From contig NZ_PDKF01000014.1 of NCBI RefSeq assembly GCF_004118855.1, forward strand, positions 80,606 to 144,605: a stretch of DNA of 64,000 bases, given 5' to 3'. Positions within the stretch are counted from its first letter, which is position 1; every line of letters starts with the position of its first letter. The translations under genes and the position numbers were made by a program. The DNA comes from Arcobacter sp. CECT 8983 (lineage in GTDB: Bacteria > Campylobacterota > Campylobacteria > Campylobacterales > Arcobacteraceae). The notes under the pieces were generated by a model that was not told where the DNA came from, did not search any database, and worked only from the letters and a program-made list of their open reading frames with translations. Below, in pieces: positions 47,019 through 54,757 of the stretch.

Positions 47019-47840
47019 TTAGTCAAATTTCATTGAAAAATCAAGCCAAGTTGCTTGGTGAATAATACTTCCTGAACTTAAAGCATCAACTCCTGTTAAA
47101 GCATAATCCCTAACAGTTTCCAGATTAATATTTCCACTAGCTTCTAATAAAACATGAGGATGTTCTTCATTTCTAAATTTAACTACTTCTTTTATCTGTG
47201 CTGGCTCCATATTATCACACATAATAATATCAGCTCCTGCTTCCATTGCATTTTTAACTTGTTCAAAAGTTTCACACTCAATCTCAATTTTTGTTACCCA
47301 AGAGATTCTTTTTCTTGCTTTTTTAATAAACTCACTTAAATCTGTAATAGTTCTCATATGAGTATCTTTAATCATTAAACAATCATCAAGCCCAAGTCTG
47401 TGGTTAATAGCTCCACCTATTCTACTTGCATATTTTTCAAAATCTCTAAGCTGTGGTCTTGTTTTTCTAGTATCAAGTAAAGCAACATCTAAATCTTCAA
47501 TCTTACTAGCAAATTTATTTGCCATAGTTGCAATTCCAGATGCATGTTGAAGCATATTTAAAAAAGTTCGCTCACTTGATAAAAGAATTGAAGCTTTACC
47601 TTCAAGTTTTGCTATTACATCACCTTTTTTTAAAACATCACCATCATGTTTTAAAAATTTACAATCAAACTTTTCAGTTTTTGCTAAGGCTTTTGCATAA
47701 AGTTCACCTGCTAAAATTCCATCATCTTTTGCAATAGCCTTTGCAGTAAATTTACCTTTAGGAGCTACATCAAAGAATAAGTCCCCTCTTCCATTATCTT
47801 CTATAATGGCATTTTTAACAAACTTCTTAATATTTATCAT
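47019..47840 (-). CDS. nadC: Nicotinate-nucleotide pyrophosphorylase (carboxylating)
   Basis: It converts quinolinate and PRPP to nicotinate mononucleotide. The 273 residues show 'EDNGRGDLFFD' near 14, 'LSSERTFLNMLQHASGIAT' near 88, 'LLDTRKTRPQLRDFEKYA', 'GGAINHRLGLDDCLMIKDTH', and 'GVDALSSGSIIHQA'. It overlaps nadA by 4 bases and directly follows it, as in many de novo NAD operons; nadB is not in the window. Confidence 0.96.
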   Translation of the reverse strand: MINIKKFVKNAIIEDNGRGDLFFDVAPKGKFTAKAIAKDDGILAGELYAKALAKTEKFDCKFLKHDGDVLKKGDVIAKLEGKASILLSSERTFLNMLQHASGIATMANKFASKIEDLDVALLDTRKTRPQLRDFEKYASRIGGAINHRLGLDDCLMIKDTHMRTITDLSEFIKKARKRISWVTKIEIECETFEQVKNAMEAGADIIMCDNMEPAQIKEVVKFRNEEHPHVLLEASGNINLETVRDYALTGVDALSSGSIIHQATWLDFSMKFD

Positions 47841-48838
47841 ACTTCAAGCATCCTCTGTAGAGCAACTCTTGCCCATTTAATTGTTTCATCATTTACTTTT
47901 ATTAATGTCTCTTCACTAATATTATTATCTTTAATTGATTTTAATGTTTTATAAACATCTTCTAATGTTGTTTCATTCATTGTTGGACATTCTGGTTTTG
48001 TAGAGCTTAAGATATAAGTATTTTTTTCTCTTAGTCTATTAACCATATTAAACTCAGTTCCCACAACCACTTTTTGCTCAAGAGGTAAATCTTTGATATA
48101 TTGAATCAGTTGAGAAGTAGAACCTACAAAATCAGCTGCATCACAAACACTTGGATCACACTCTGGATGAACTGCAACTAAAATATCTGGATATTTTTCT
48201 CTATAGAACTCTACATCATCAACAGTAAATAACTGATGTACAGAACAAAAACCATTATAACAAATAATATCTGCTTGCTTTAAATCACTTCCATCACCAA
48301 CAACTGCTGATTTTAGATTCATCTGTTTTGCAAAATTTTGACCAAGACATCTATCTGGTACAAAGAAAATCTTTTTTCCAGACTCTAAACCTTTTTCAAT
48401 AATTTTATAAGCATTTGAAGAAGTACAAACCATACCTCCCATTTCACCAACTTTTGCTTTTACGGCTGCACTTGAATTGATGTAAGTAATTGGTAGAATA
48501 TCTTCATTTGGTATTCCCGCTTCATTGATTTGTTTTAGGTTTTTTTCATAATAACCTTCATCAATCATTCTTGCCATTGCACAACAGGCAATCTTTGGCA
48601 TTAATACTGTTTTTGAAGGACTAAGAACTTTTACACTCTCTCCCATAAAACCTACACCACAAAATACTACATATTTTGAATCTGTTTGTTTTGCTTTTCT
48701 TGCTAATTCTAAAGAGTCCCCTGTAATATCAGCTAATTCAAAAACTTCATCTCTTTGATAAAAGTGCGCTACTAAAGTTACATCTAACTCTTCTTTTAGT
48801 TTTAAGATTTCTTCTTTTAAATCCATTTTTAAGTTCAA
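47837..48838 (-). CDS. nadA: Quinolinate synthase
   Basis: This [4Fe-4S] enzyme makes quinolinate from iminoaspartate and dihydroxyacetone phosphate. Cluster cysteines are visible in 'VVFCGVGFMGESV', 'GMVCTSSNA' and 'TKPECPTMNETTL'; 'VAHFYQRDEV' is the substrate-binding start. 333 residues. The start is TTG at 48838, with AAAGG six bases upstream; an ATG four codons later is too far from the Shine-Dalgarno. It heads the thirteen-gene minus-strand run. Confidence 0.95.
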   Translation of the reverse strand: MNLKMDLKEEILKLKEELDVTLVAHFYQRDEVFELADITGDSLELARKAKQTDSKYVVFCGVGFMGESVKVLSPSKTVLMPKIACCAMARMIDEGYYEKNLKQINEAGIPNEDILPITYINSSAAVKAKVGEMGGMVCTSSNAYKIIEKGLESGKKIFFVPDRCLGQNFAKQMNLKSAVVGDGSDLKQADIICYNGFCSVHQLFTVDDVEFYREKYPDILVAVHPECDPSVCDAADFVGSTSQLIQYIKDLPLEQKVVVGTEFNMVNRLREKNTYILSSTKPECPTMNETTLEDVYKTLKSIKDNNISEETLIKVNDETIKWARVALQRMLEV

Positions 48839-48946
48839 CTTTTGCCTTTTATTTTATCTATAATGTATCTGTAAATAATTTAATGGGAATATATCAAAAT
48901 TTTTGTTATAACTTATTAAAGCAAAAATGATTAAACAAACTTTAGG

Positions 48947-48952
48947 TATAAT
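48947..48952 (+). promoter_or_regulatory. Promoter -10 box for plsY-folB
   Basis: TATAAT 31 bases before the plsY start, in the divergent spacer with nadA. Confidence 0.55.
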
Positions 48953-48982
48953 TCAGCTTCAAATTTAATTTCAAGGTTTTTA

Positions 48983-49606
48983 ATGGATTTTCTATTTAAT
49001 TTTAATATTCTATTTTATATTGTTGCATATTTAGCTGGTTCTATTCCTTTTGGACTTTTACTTGCAAAAGTTTTTGCAGGTGTAAATATCAAAGAACATG
49101 GAAGTCGTTCAATTGGTGCAACAAATGTATTAAGAGTAGTAAAAGAAACAAATCCTTCTTTAGCAAAGAAGCTAAGTGTAACAACTGTTATTTTAGATGC
49201 ATTAAAAGGAACTATTATTCTTTTAATTGCAATGATGCTTGATGCAAGTGCTTCTACACTTTGGGCTATTGCTGTATTAGCTATCTTAGGTCATTGTTAT
49301 TCTATCTTTTTAGGATTAGAAGGAGGCAAAGGCGTAGCAACAGGGCTTGGAGTATTTTTAATCCTTATTCCTATTCCAACACTTATTGGTGCTATTGTTT
49401 GGATTTTTTGTGCAAAGGTACTTAAAGTATCATCTTTATCATCATTACTAGGTCTTACAGCAGTTGTTATTGCAGCACTATTTTTAAATAATGGGCTAAA
49501 TGTTGGAAGTAATGCACCCATGTATTTAATTGCAGTTATCATTTATTATAAACATATCCCAAATATTGTAAGATTAATCAAGGGAGAAGAAAAAAGAGTA
49601 GTTTAA
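48983..49606 (+). CDS. plsY: Acyl-phosphate:glycerol-3-phosphate acyltransferase
   Basis: This membrane enzyme acylates position 1 of glycerol-3-phosphate to begin phospholipid synthesis. The 207 residues have five or so hydrophobic helices and the three PlsY motifs: 'AYLAGSIPFGLLLAK', 'HGSRSIGATNVLRV', and 'GHCYSIFLGLEGGKGVATGLG'. AAGG precedes the ATG. A hairpin follows the stop, then folB 56 bases later in the same direction. Confidence 0.96.
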   Translation: MDFLFNFNILFYIVAYLAGSIPFGLLLAKVFAGVNIKEHGSRSIGATNVLRVVKETNPSLAKKLSVTTVILDALKGTIILLIAMMLDASASTLWAIAVLAILGHCYSIFLGLEGGKGVATGLGVFLILIPIPTLIGAIVWIFCAKVLKVSSLSSLLGLTAVVIAALFLNNGLNVGSNAPMYLIAVIIYYKHIPNIVRLIKGEEKRVV

Positions 49607-49620
49607 TCTACTTTTTTCTT
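49587..49620 (+). terminator. Hairpin at the plsY stop
   Basis: Arms AAGAAAAAAG(AG)TAG and CTACTTTTTTCTT pair with a 2-base bulge around TTTAAT, overlapping the plsY stop codon. It may attenuate transcription into folB. Confidence 0.55.
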
Positions 49621-49662
49621 CATTATTCTTAAATTTACTTAAGGTTACAAAAAGGTTACATC

Positions 49663-49977
49663 ATGAAAATATCAATAGAAAAACTGACATTCGAATGCAT
49701 AATTGGCATACTAGATTTCGAAAGAACTAATGAACAAAAAGTTGTTATTGATATCTCTTTTGAATATGATTTTTTAAATGAAGAAAACTTTATTGATTAC
49801 TCTAAAATTTCTTCAGAAGTAGAAGAATTCATGAAAAAAGAAAAATTTGAACTTCTTGAAAATGCGGTAATTAACGTTGATAAATATCTAAATAAAAATT
49901 ATCCTATAAAGAACTTAAAAATTAAAATCTCTAAACCAGATATCTTAAAAAATTGCATAGTTTCTATTGAACATTAA
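49663..49977 (+). CDS. folB: Dihydroneopterin aldolase
   Basis: This 104-residue enzyme of folate synthesis cleaves dihydroneopterin to hydroxymethyl-dihydropterin. 'IEKLTFECIIGILDFERTNEQKVVIDISFEYD' is the family start, and the 'LLENAVINVDKYL' helix holds the Glu seen in the active site. It is slightly shorter than the usual 118-122 residues. It may be co-transcribed with plsY. Confidence 0.88.
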   Translation: MKISIEKLTFECIIGILDFERTNEQKVVIDISFEYDFLNEENFIDYSKISSEVEEFMKKEKFELLENAVINVDKYLNKNYPIKNLKIKISKPDILKNCIVSIEH

Positions 49978-49996
49978 AATATAATTTTACAAGATG

Positions 49997-50002
49997 TATA
50001 AT
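49997..50002 (+). promoter_or_regulatory. TATAAT box upstream of porin 1
   Basis: TATAAT about 208 bases before the porin 1 ATG. A second candidate, TAAAAT at 50116-50121, is closer and would place the start just before the G+C-rich leader. Confidence 0.35.
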
Positions 50003-50126
50003 AATTATTTTTTATAAAAAAATATAATTTTTATATGTATTTGAAAATAAGCTTAAATTTACCACCAATAGGTCAGTAAAAGACCAATTTAAGAAAACTT
50101 TTATTTTTAGTGCAGTAAAATTTGTC

Positions 50127-50206
50127 CAACGGTGATCCGGAAAGGTCTACTAGTAGATTGTTCGCGCGTCCGGCTAACTGATTACAAATTTGTAAACTTA
50201 GGAGAC
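50127..50206 (+). promoter_or_regulatory. G+C-rich leader of porin 1
   Basis: Bases 50127-50181 are about 50% G+C, unlike the flanks. They contain two CCGG copies that can pair, a 12-base palindrome TCTACTAGTAGA, and GCGCG. They are followed by the 14-base palindrome TTACAAATTTGTAA (50182-50195) and the AGGAG Shine-Dalgarno. A frame that runs into the porin from 50132 is leader, not protein: the mature porin's signal peptide starts at the ATG 50210. Confidence 0.55.
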
Positions 50207-50209
50207 AAA

Positions 50210-51421
50210 ATGAAAAAATTCGCAAAAATGAGTTTAGTAGCTGCATTAGCTGTAGCTGGAACTGCTGCATCTGCACAACCTTTAGCAGAAGCTATTAAAA
50301 ATGTTGACGTATCTGGTACTGTTGTATATAGATACAATGATTATAACAATGATGATACTTCAGCTACTGCTTCAAACAACGGTTCAAGAACAAGCAATAA
50401 CTATAAAATCGGTTTAACTGCAAAAGCAAAAGTAAATGATGATGTTACTGCAGTAACTAGATTTATTATTGGTGGAGCAGATAATGGTTTTGCTTCATTA
50501 AACACTCAAAATGGTGGAGATGGAAATGTTGATGTGGAATTATCAAATGTTTACTTCTCATATACTGGAATTGCTAATACTACAGTTAACGTAGGTAAGC
50601 AAGGTTTAACTACTCCATGGACTGTAGCTGTTGACGCTGATGGAAATGAGCAAACTGGTACTGGTATCTTAGCATTAACAAATTTAGGACCTGTAACTGT
50701 AGCTGCTGCATACTTTAACCAAACTAACTTAGGTACTTCAAATCTAGAAGTAGATGATGCTACACCAGTTGGTGCAGAAACTCAAGCTGAAGCTAATGCT
50801 AGAGTTAATAATGCAACTGGAGCAACTGATGTTGCAACTGTAGGATTAATGGGTAATATTGGTCCTGTAGCATTAGACGGTTGGTATTTAGATATGGATG
50901 ATGTATTTGATACATTTACAGTTGGAGCAAAAGCTAACTTTGATATGGATGCTGCTAAATTAGGTATCGAAGCAAGATATACTTCTTTAGATTTAGATAA
51001 TTCTAGTGTTGACAATGAGTTATGGAAAGTTATCTTAACTGCAAAAGCAGGTATCTTTGATGCTAAATTAGGTTTTGCTGGTACTGATTCAGAAGGTGGT
51101 TTAGTAGCACTTGATAACGACGCAAAAACTGCATACCAAACTTGGAATATGAATCCAAACGGTAAAAAAGATGCAGACTTTGTAAACGCTTCTATTGGTG
51201 TTCAAGCATTACCATCATTACATATCTCTGCTAACTTCTCTGATATGGATTATGAAACAACAACTGATGTAGATGAAACAGAAGTATATGCACAATTTGT
51301 TTACCAAATGTCTAAAAACTTCTCTACATATGTAAGATATGGTACATTTGAAAAAGAAATTGATGGAAACGATGACATCGATGATGTAAGAGGAAGATTA
51401 CAAGTACAATACTCTTTCTAA
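50210..51421 (+). CDS. Outer-membrane porin, Campylobacter-MOMP-like (copy 1)
   Basis: A 403-residue outer-membrane beta-barrel. The ATG at 50210 has AGGAGA upstream and opens a clear signal peptide (cleavage after 'AASA'). The mature part starts 'QPLAEAIKNVDVSGTV' and is rich in Gly, Asp, Asn and alternating aromatic strands. It ends in the terminal Phe typical of porins ('RLQVQYSF'). It is paralogous to the gene at 53388: the first 40 residues are nearly identical, while the loops diverge. It probably allows passive diffusion of small solutes. Confidence 0.92.
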   Translation: MKKFAKMSLVAALAVAGTAASAQPLAEAIKNVDVSGTVVYRYNDYNNDDTSATASNNGSRTSNNYKIGLTAKAKVNDDVTAVTRFIIGGADNGFASLNTQNGGDGNVDVELSNVYFSYTGIANTTVNVGKQGLTTPWTVAVDADGNEQTGTGILALTNLGPVTVAAAYFNQTNLGTSNLEVDDATPVGAETQAEANARVNNATGATDVATVGLMGNIGPVALDGWYLDMDDVFDTFTVGAKANFDMDAAKLGIEARYTSLDLDNSSVDNELWKVILTAKAGIFDAKLGFAGTDSEGGLVALDNDAKTAYQTWNMNPNGKKDADFVNASIGVQALPSLHISANFSDMDYETTTDVDETEVYAQFVYQMSKNFSTYVRYGTFEKEIDGNDDIDDVRGRLQVQYSF

Positions 51422-51449
51422 TAAGAAAGTTTAATATACTTTTTCCTAA

Positions 51450-51481
51450 AGCTAGAGAGGTTTCTCTCTAGCTTTTTTTTT
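51450..51481 (+). terminator. Rho-independent terminator of porin 1
   Basis: AGCTAGAGAG / CTCTCTAGCT, 10-bp stem with a GTTT loop, followed by a T-run of about nine. Confidence 0.9.
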
Positions 51482-51512
51482 ATCTTAAAATTATTATTTA
51501 TCTTATCTTTGC

Positions 51513-51518
51513 TATAAT
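51513..51518 (+). promoter_or_regulatory. Promoter -10 box for the 51545 cytochrome gene
   Basis: TATAAT 27 bases before the ATG, preceded by GC. Confidence 0.55.
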
Positions 51519-51544
51519 ATCCTCAATTTAATAAAAGGATATAA

Positions 51545-52192
51545 ATGAAACTTCTATCTAGCATTGCATTAACTTCTATTTTAACTGCAACTATTGCAAC
51601 TGCACAAACAACAATGTGTTTTAAAGAAAACCATAAATCAATGGCTACTATTGAAACTACTGCGTTAAATGGCGGAGAATGTAAAAACCAAAAATCAGTT
51701 CAAGACATGAAAAAAGAGGGTTGGTCTGTTGCAGATATAAATATAGATAAAACAAAAAATGGGACAAACTATATTTATGTATTTAAAAAAGAGGAAGCTA
51801 ACTTATCTTCAATAAATGAAAAAGCTTTAGAAGAAAAAATTTTAAATAGGCTTGAAGAAAGAAAAAAACAAGAAATTGCGATAAAGAAAAAAGAAGCTTA
51901 TATTAGAAAAAGTAAATCTGGAGAAAAACTTTATAATACTAAATGTGTTTCATGTCATGGTAAAAATGGTGAGTTAAAAGCAAAAGGTATATCTAGACCA
52001 ATTAATAGTTTAAATCTTCAAGATTTCATGCTTTCAATTCAAAGCTATAACAATGGTACATATGATAGAGGTATGGCATTTGTAATGAGACCATATGCAA
52101 CACTTATGAGTGACAAAGATGTAAAAAATGTATATGTATATTTAAGAAACTTAAAAGAAAAGAAAGAAAAATCAACTGGAGAAAATAAGTAA
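51545..52192 (+). CDS. Periplasmic monoheme cytochrome c with N-terminal extension
   Basis: This 215-residue protein has a signal peptide ([20 protein letters not shown]), then an unassigned domain of about 85 residues with two cysteines (C25 and one in 'GGECKN'), and a charged coiled-coil-like stretch (about 95-125). A class I cytochrome c domain follows with CVSCH at 134-138 and a Met ligand probably in '[12 protein letters not shown]'. It is 4 bases upstream of prfB, so the two are likely co-transcribed although unrelated in role. Confidence 0.82.
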   Translation: MKLLSSIALTSILTATIATAQTTMCFKENHKSMATIETTALNGGECKNQKSVQDMKKEGWSVADINIDKTKNGTNYIYVFKKEEANLSSINEKALEEKILNRLEERKKQEIAIKKKEAYIRKSKSGEKLYNTKCVSCHGKNGELKAKGISRPINSLNLQDFMLSIQSYNNGTYDRGMAFVMRPYATLMSDKDVKNVYVYLRNLKEKKEKSTGENK

Positions 52193-52196
52193 TTAT

Positions 52197-53291
52197 ATGG
52201 ATAATTATGAATACTCTGAATTACTAAAACTTCTTAATACCAAGTTAGAAAATATAAAAAATATTTTAAAGCCAAAAGAGCTAGAAAATAGAATTAAAGA
52301 GATTGAAGAATTAGAAGCAGACCAAAACTTTTGGTCTGATGTAGAACAAGCTACAAAAATAGGCATTGAAAAAAATAGAATACTTAGTAGTTTAAGTAAG
52401 TTTAATAAAGCAAATGATGCTCTAAGTGGTAGTAAGGAACTTTTTGAATTAGCAAATGAAGAGAATGATGAAGATACTTTTGAACTTCTATTTGAAGAAG
52501 CAGAAGAGTTAAAAGAGTTAGTAAAATCAACTGAAATTGCTGTAATGTTAAGTTCTCCTGATGATTCTTCAAATGCAATTGTTTCTATACATCCTGGTGC
52601 TGGTGGTACTGAGTCACAAGATTGGGCTAGTATGCTTTATAGAATGTACTTAAGATGGGCAGAAAGACAAAACTTCAAAATCGAACTTCTTGACTATCAA
52701 GATGGAGAAGAAGCTGGAATAAAAGATGTCTCTTTTATAGTCAAAGGTGAAAATGCCTATGGCTATTTAAAAGCTGAAAATGGAATACATAGACTTGTTA
52801 GAATATCTCCTTTTGATTCAAATGCCAAAAGACATACTTCTTTTGCTTCTGTTATGGTGAGTCCAGAGATTGATGATAATATTGATATTGAAATTGAAGA
52901 TAAAGATATAAGAATTGATACATATAGAGCAAGTGGTGCTGGTGGACAACACGTAAATAAAACAGAAAGTGCTATAAGAATAACCCATATTGAATCAGGT
53001 ATTGTAGTGCAATGTCAAAATGATAGATCTCAACATAAAAATAAAGCAAGTGCTATGAAAATGCTTAAATCAAGACTTTATGAACTAGAACTAGAAAAAC
53101 AACAAGCAGAAAAAAGTGGAATAGAAAAAAGTGAAATAGGCTGGGGTCATCAGATTAGATCTTATGTTTTACAACCCTATCAACAAGTAAAAGATACAAG
53201 AAGTAATATTGGATACTCAAATGTTGATGCAATACTTGATGGAGATATCACAAAAATCATAGAAGATGTTTTAATATCTCAAAAAAGTTAA
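52197..53291 (+). CDS. prfB: Peptide chain release factor 2
   Basis: It reads UGA and UAA and triggers peptide release. The 364-residue frame is continuous: there is no in-frame UGA near codon 25, so the programmed +1 frameshift of E. coli prfB is absent. The codon-reading SPF tripeptide is in '[16 protein letters not shown]', and the GGQ loop is in '[18 protein letters not shown]'. The coiled-coil N-terminal domain is present. Confidence 0.96.
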   Translation: MDNYEYSELLKLLNTKLENIKNILKPKELENRIKEIEELEADQNFWSDVEQATKIGIEKNRILSSLSKFNKANDALSGSKELFELANEENDEDTFELLFEEAEELKELVKSTEIAVMLSSPDDSSNAIVSIHPGAGGTESQDWASMLYRMYLRWAERQNFKIELLDYQDGEEAGIKDVSFIVKGENAYGYLKAENGIHRLVRISPFDSNAKRHTSFASVMVSPEIDDNIDIEIEDKDIRIDTYRASGAGGQHVNKTESAIRITHIESGIVVQCQNDRSQHKNKASAMKMLKSRLYELELEKQQAEKSGIEKSEIGWGHQIRSYVLQPYQQVKDTRSNIGYSNVDAILDGDITKIIEDVLISQKS

Positions 53292-53314
53292 CAAATTGTT
53301 AACTGTATATTTTT
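53286..53314 (+). terminator. Hairpin terminator of prfB
   Basis: AGTTAAC / GTTAACT around AAATT, covering the prfB stop, followed after GTATA by a run of eight T. Confidence 0.6.
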
Positions 53315-53351
53315 TTTACACTTTTTTAATAATTTTTTAATAATTTTCTTG

Positions 53352-53357
53352 TATAAT
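53352..53357 (+). promoter_or_regulatory. Promoter -10 box for porin 2
   Basis: TATAAT 31 bases before the porin 2 start. Unlike porin 1, there is no G+C-rich leader here, so the two paralogues are controlled differently. Confidence 0.6.
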
Positions 53358-53387
53358 TAAATTCAATTTTAAATAAAAAGGGACAAA

Positions 53388-54620
53388 ATGAAAAAATTCG
53401 CAAAAATGAGTTTAGTAGCTGCATTGGCAGTTGCAGGAACTGCTGCATCTGCACAACCTTTAGCAGAAGCTATTAAAAATGTAGATGTATCTGGTACAGT
53501 AGCATACAGATATAATGACTATGAAGATCAAGCTGGTGATGCAAAGAACAGTGCAACTAATAATTATAAAATTGGTGTAAACTTATCTTCTAAAGTTAAT
53601 GATGATGTTACTGCAAACACTAGATTTATTATGGGTTCTGCTACAAGTAATGTAGGTCTTGGAACTTCAACTACTGGTGATGCAAATGTTGATGCTGAAC
53701 TTTCAGAAGTAAACTTCACTTATACTGGTGTTGAAAACTTATCTGTTACTGTTGGTAAACAAGCTATTGCTACTCCATGGACTATTGATAGAGATGCTAT
53801 GGGTAATGAAGCAACTGGTACTGGTGCTGTTGCAGTATATAATGTTGGTCCTGCAACTCTAGTTGGTGCTTACTTTAACCAAACTAACTTAGGTGATGTT
53901 GTAAGTGGTGAAGGTCACTTAGATAATATTGCTGATACTGATGCAAGTGGAAGCAATGATAATGAAATTGCTGCAGTTGCTTCTGCATTAGGTGCTGCTG
54001 ATATTTATGTACTTGGTGGAATGGCAACATTCTCAGGTGTTACTCTTGATGCATTCTATGCTGACTTAGCAGATGAGTTTGATTCATATACTATTGGTTT
54101 ATCTGCTAACTACGAAGTAGGTGGTGTTAAATTATCTCCATTTGCAAGATACTCTGAATTAGAAGCTGATAGAAATGGTTTAGTTGCATCTGTAATTGGT
54201 ACTGATGATCAAGAATTATGGCAAATTGGATTAGGTGCTAAAATGGGTATCTTCTCTGCATTCGCTGCATATGGTGAAGCTGGAAAAGATGGTGGTATGG
54301 TTTACTTAGATTCAGGGGCTAAAACTAATATGGATTACCACTGGAGAGTAACTGCTGATGGTTCTGCTGATACTGAATACTTATATGTACATGCAACTGC
54401 AGATGTAACTGATAAAATTAATGTAGGTTTATTCTACTCTGAAGCTGACTACAAAGATTCTGCAGCTGGTGAAGATACTGATGAAATCTATGCACAAGTT
54501 AAATATCAAATGTCTAAAAACTTAGCTACTTATGTAAGATTTGGTGAGTTAGATGTTGATAATGCTGGTGACCAAGAAGATGGTTCTATGGGAAGACTTC
54601 ACGTACAATACTCTTTCTAA
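53388..54620 (+). CDS. Outer-membrane porin, Campylobacter-MOMP-like (copy 2)
   Basis: A 410-residue paralogue of the porin at 50210. The signal peptide and the first mature residues are almost the same even at DNA level. Shared blocks recur: 'VTVGKQ..ATPWT', 'AYFNQTNLGD', 'YVRFGELD', and the final 'GRLHVQYSF'. The variable blocks are probably surface loops. It has its own promoter and terminator. The pair looks like an old tandem duplication, later separated by the cytochrome c and prfB genes. Confidence 0.92.
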   Translation: MKKFAKMSLVAALAVAGTAASAQPLAEAIKNVDVSGTVAYRYNDYEDQAGDAKNSATNNYKIGVNLSSKVNDDVTANTRFIMGSATSNVGLGTSTTGDANVDAELSEVNFTYTGVENLSVTVGKQAIATPWTIDRDAMGNEATGTGAVAVYNVGPATLVGAYFNQTNLGDVVSGEGHLDNIADTDASGSNDNEIAAVASALGAADIYVLGGMATFSGVTLDAFYADLADEFDSYTIGLSANYEVGGVKLSPFARYSELEADRNGLVASVIGTDDQELWQIGLGAKMGIFSAFAAYGEAGKDGGMVYLDSGAKTNMDYHWRVTADGSADTEYLYVHATADVTDKINVGLFYSEADYKDSAAGEDTDEIYAQVKYQMSKNLATYVRFGELDVDNAGDQEDGSMGRLHVQYSF

Positions 54621-54645
54621 TCATTTAGAAAATTATAGTACAAAT

Positions 54646-54680
54646 AAAAAAGGCTTTGGTTTAAACCAAAGCCTTTTTTT
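54646..54680 (+). terminator. Rho-independent terminator of porin 2
   Basis: AAAAAGGCTTTGGTTT / AAACCAAAGCCTTTTT, about 15 paired bases with a minimal loop, ending in seven T. Confidence 0.9.
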
Positions 54681-54684
54681 ATGT

Positions 54685-54706
54685 CAAATTTGTAAACTTA
54701 AGAGAC
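54685..54706 (+). repeat. Relic copy of the porin leader
   Basis: Matches 21 of 22 bases of 50185-50206, the stretch from the TTTGTAA palindrome through the Shine-Dalgarno of porin 1; the only change is AGGAGAC to AAGAGAC. No porin coding sequence follows. It is best explained as a remnant of recombination among porin genes, or of a third, lost copy. Confidence 0.7.
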
Positions 54707-54757
54707 TTATATTTTATCAGTAAATCACAAATAATATATTACTAAACTGTATAAAAA

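Noticed and set aside
50132..50209. Extension of porin 1 upstream of its signal peptide
   Set aside because: The signal peptide, the Shine-Dalgarno and the paralogue all place the start at 50210.
52197..52290. Programmed frameshift in prfB
   Set aside because: The frame is continuous without an early UGA, so no recoding is needed.
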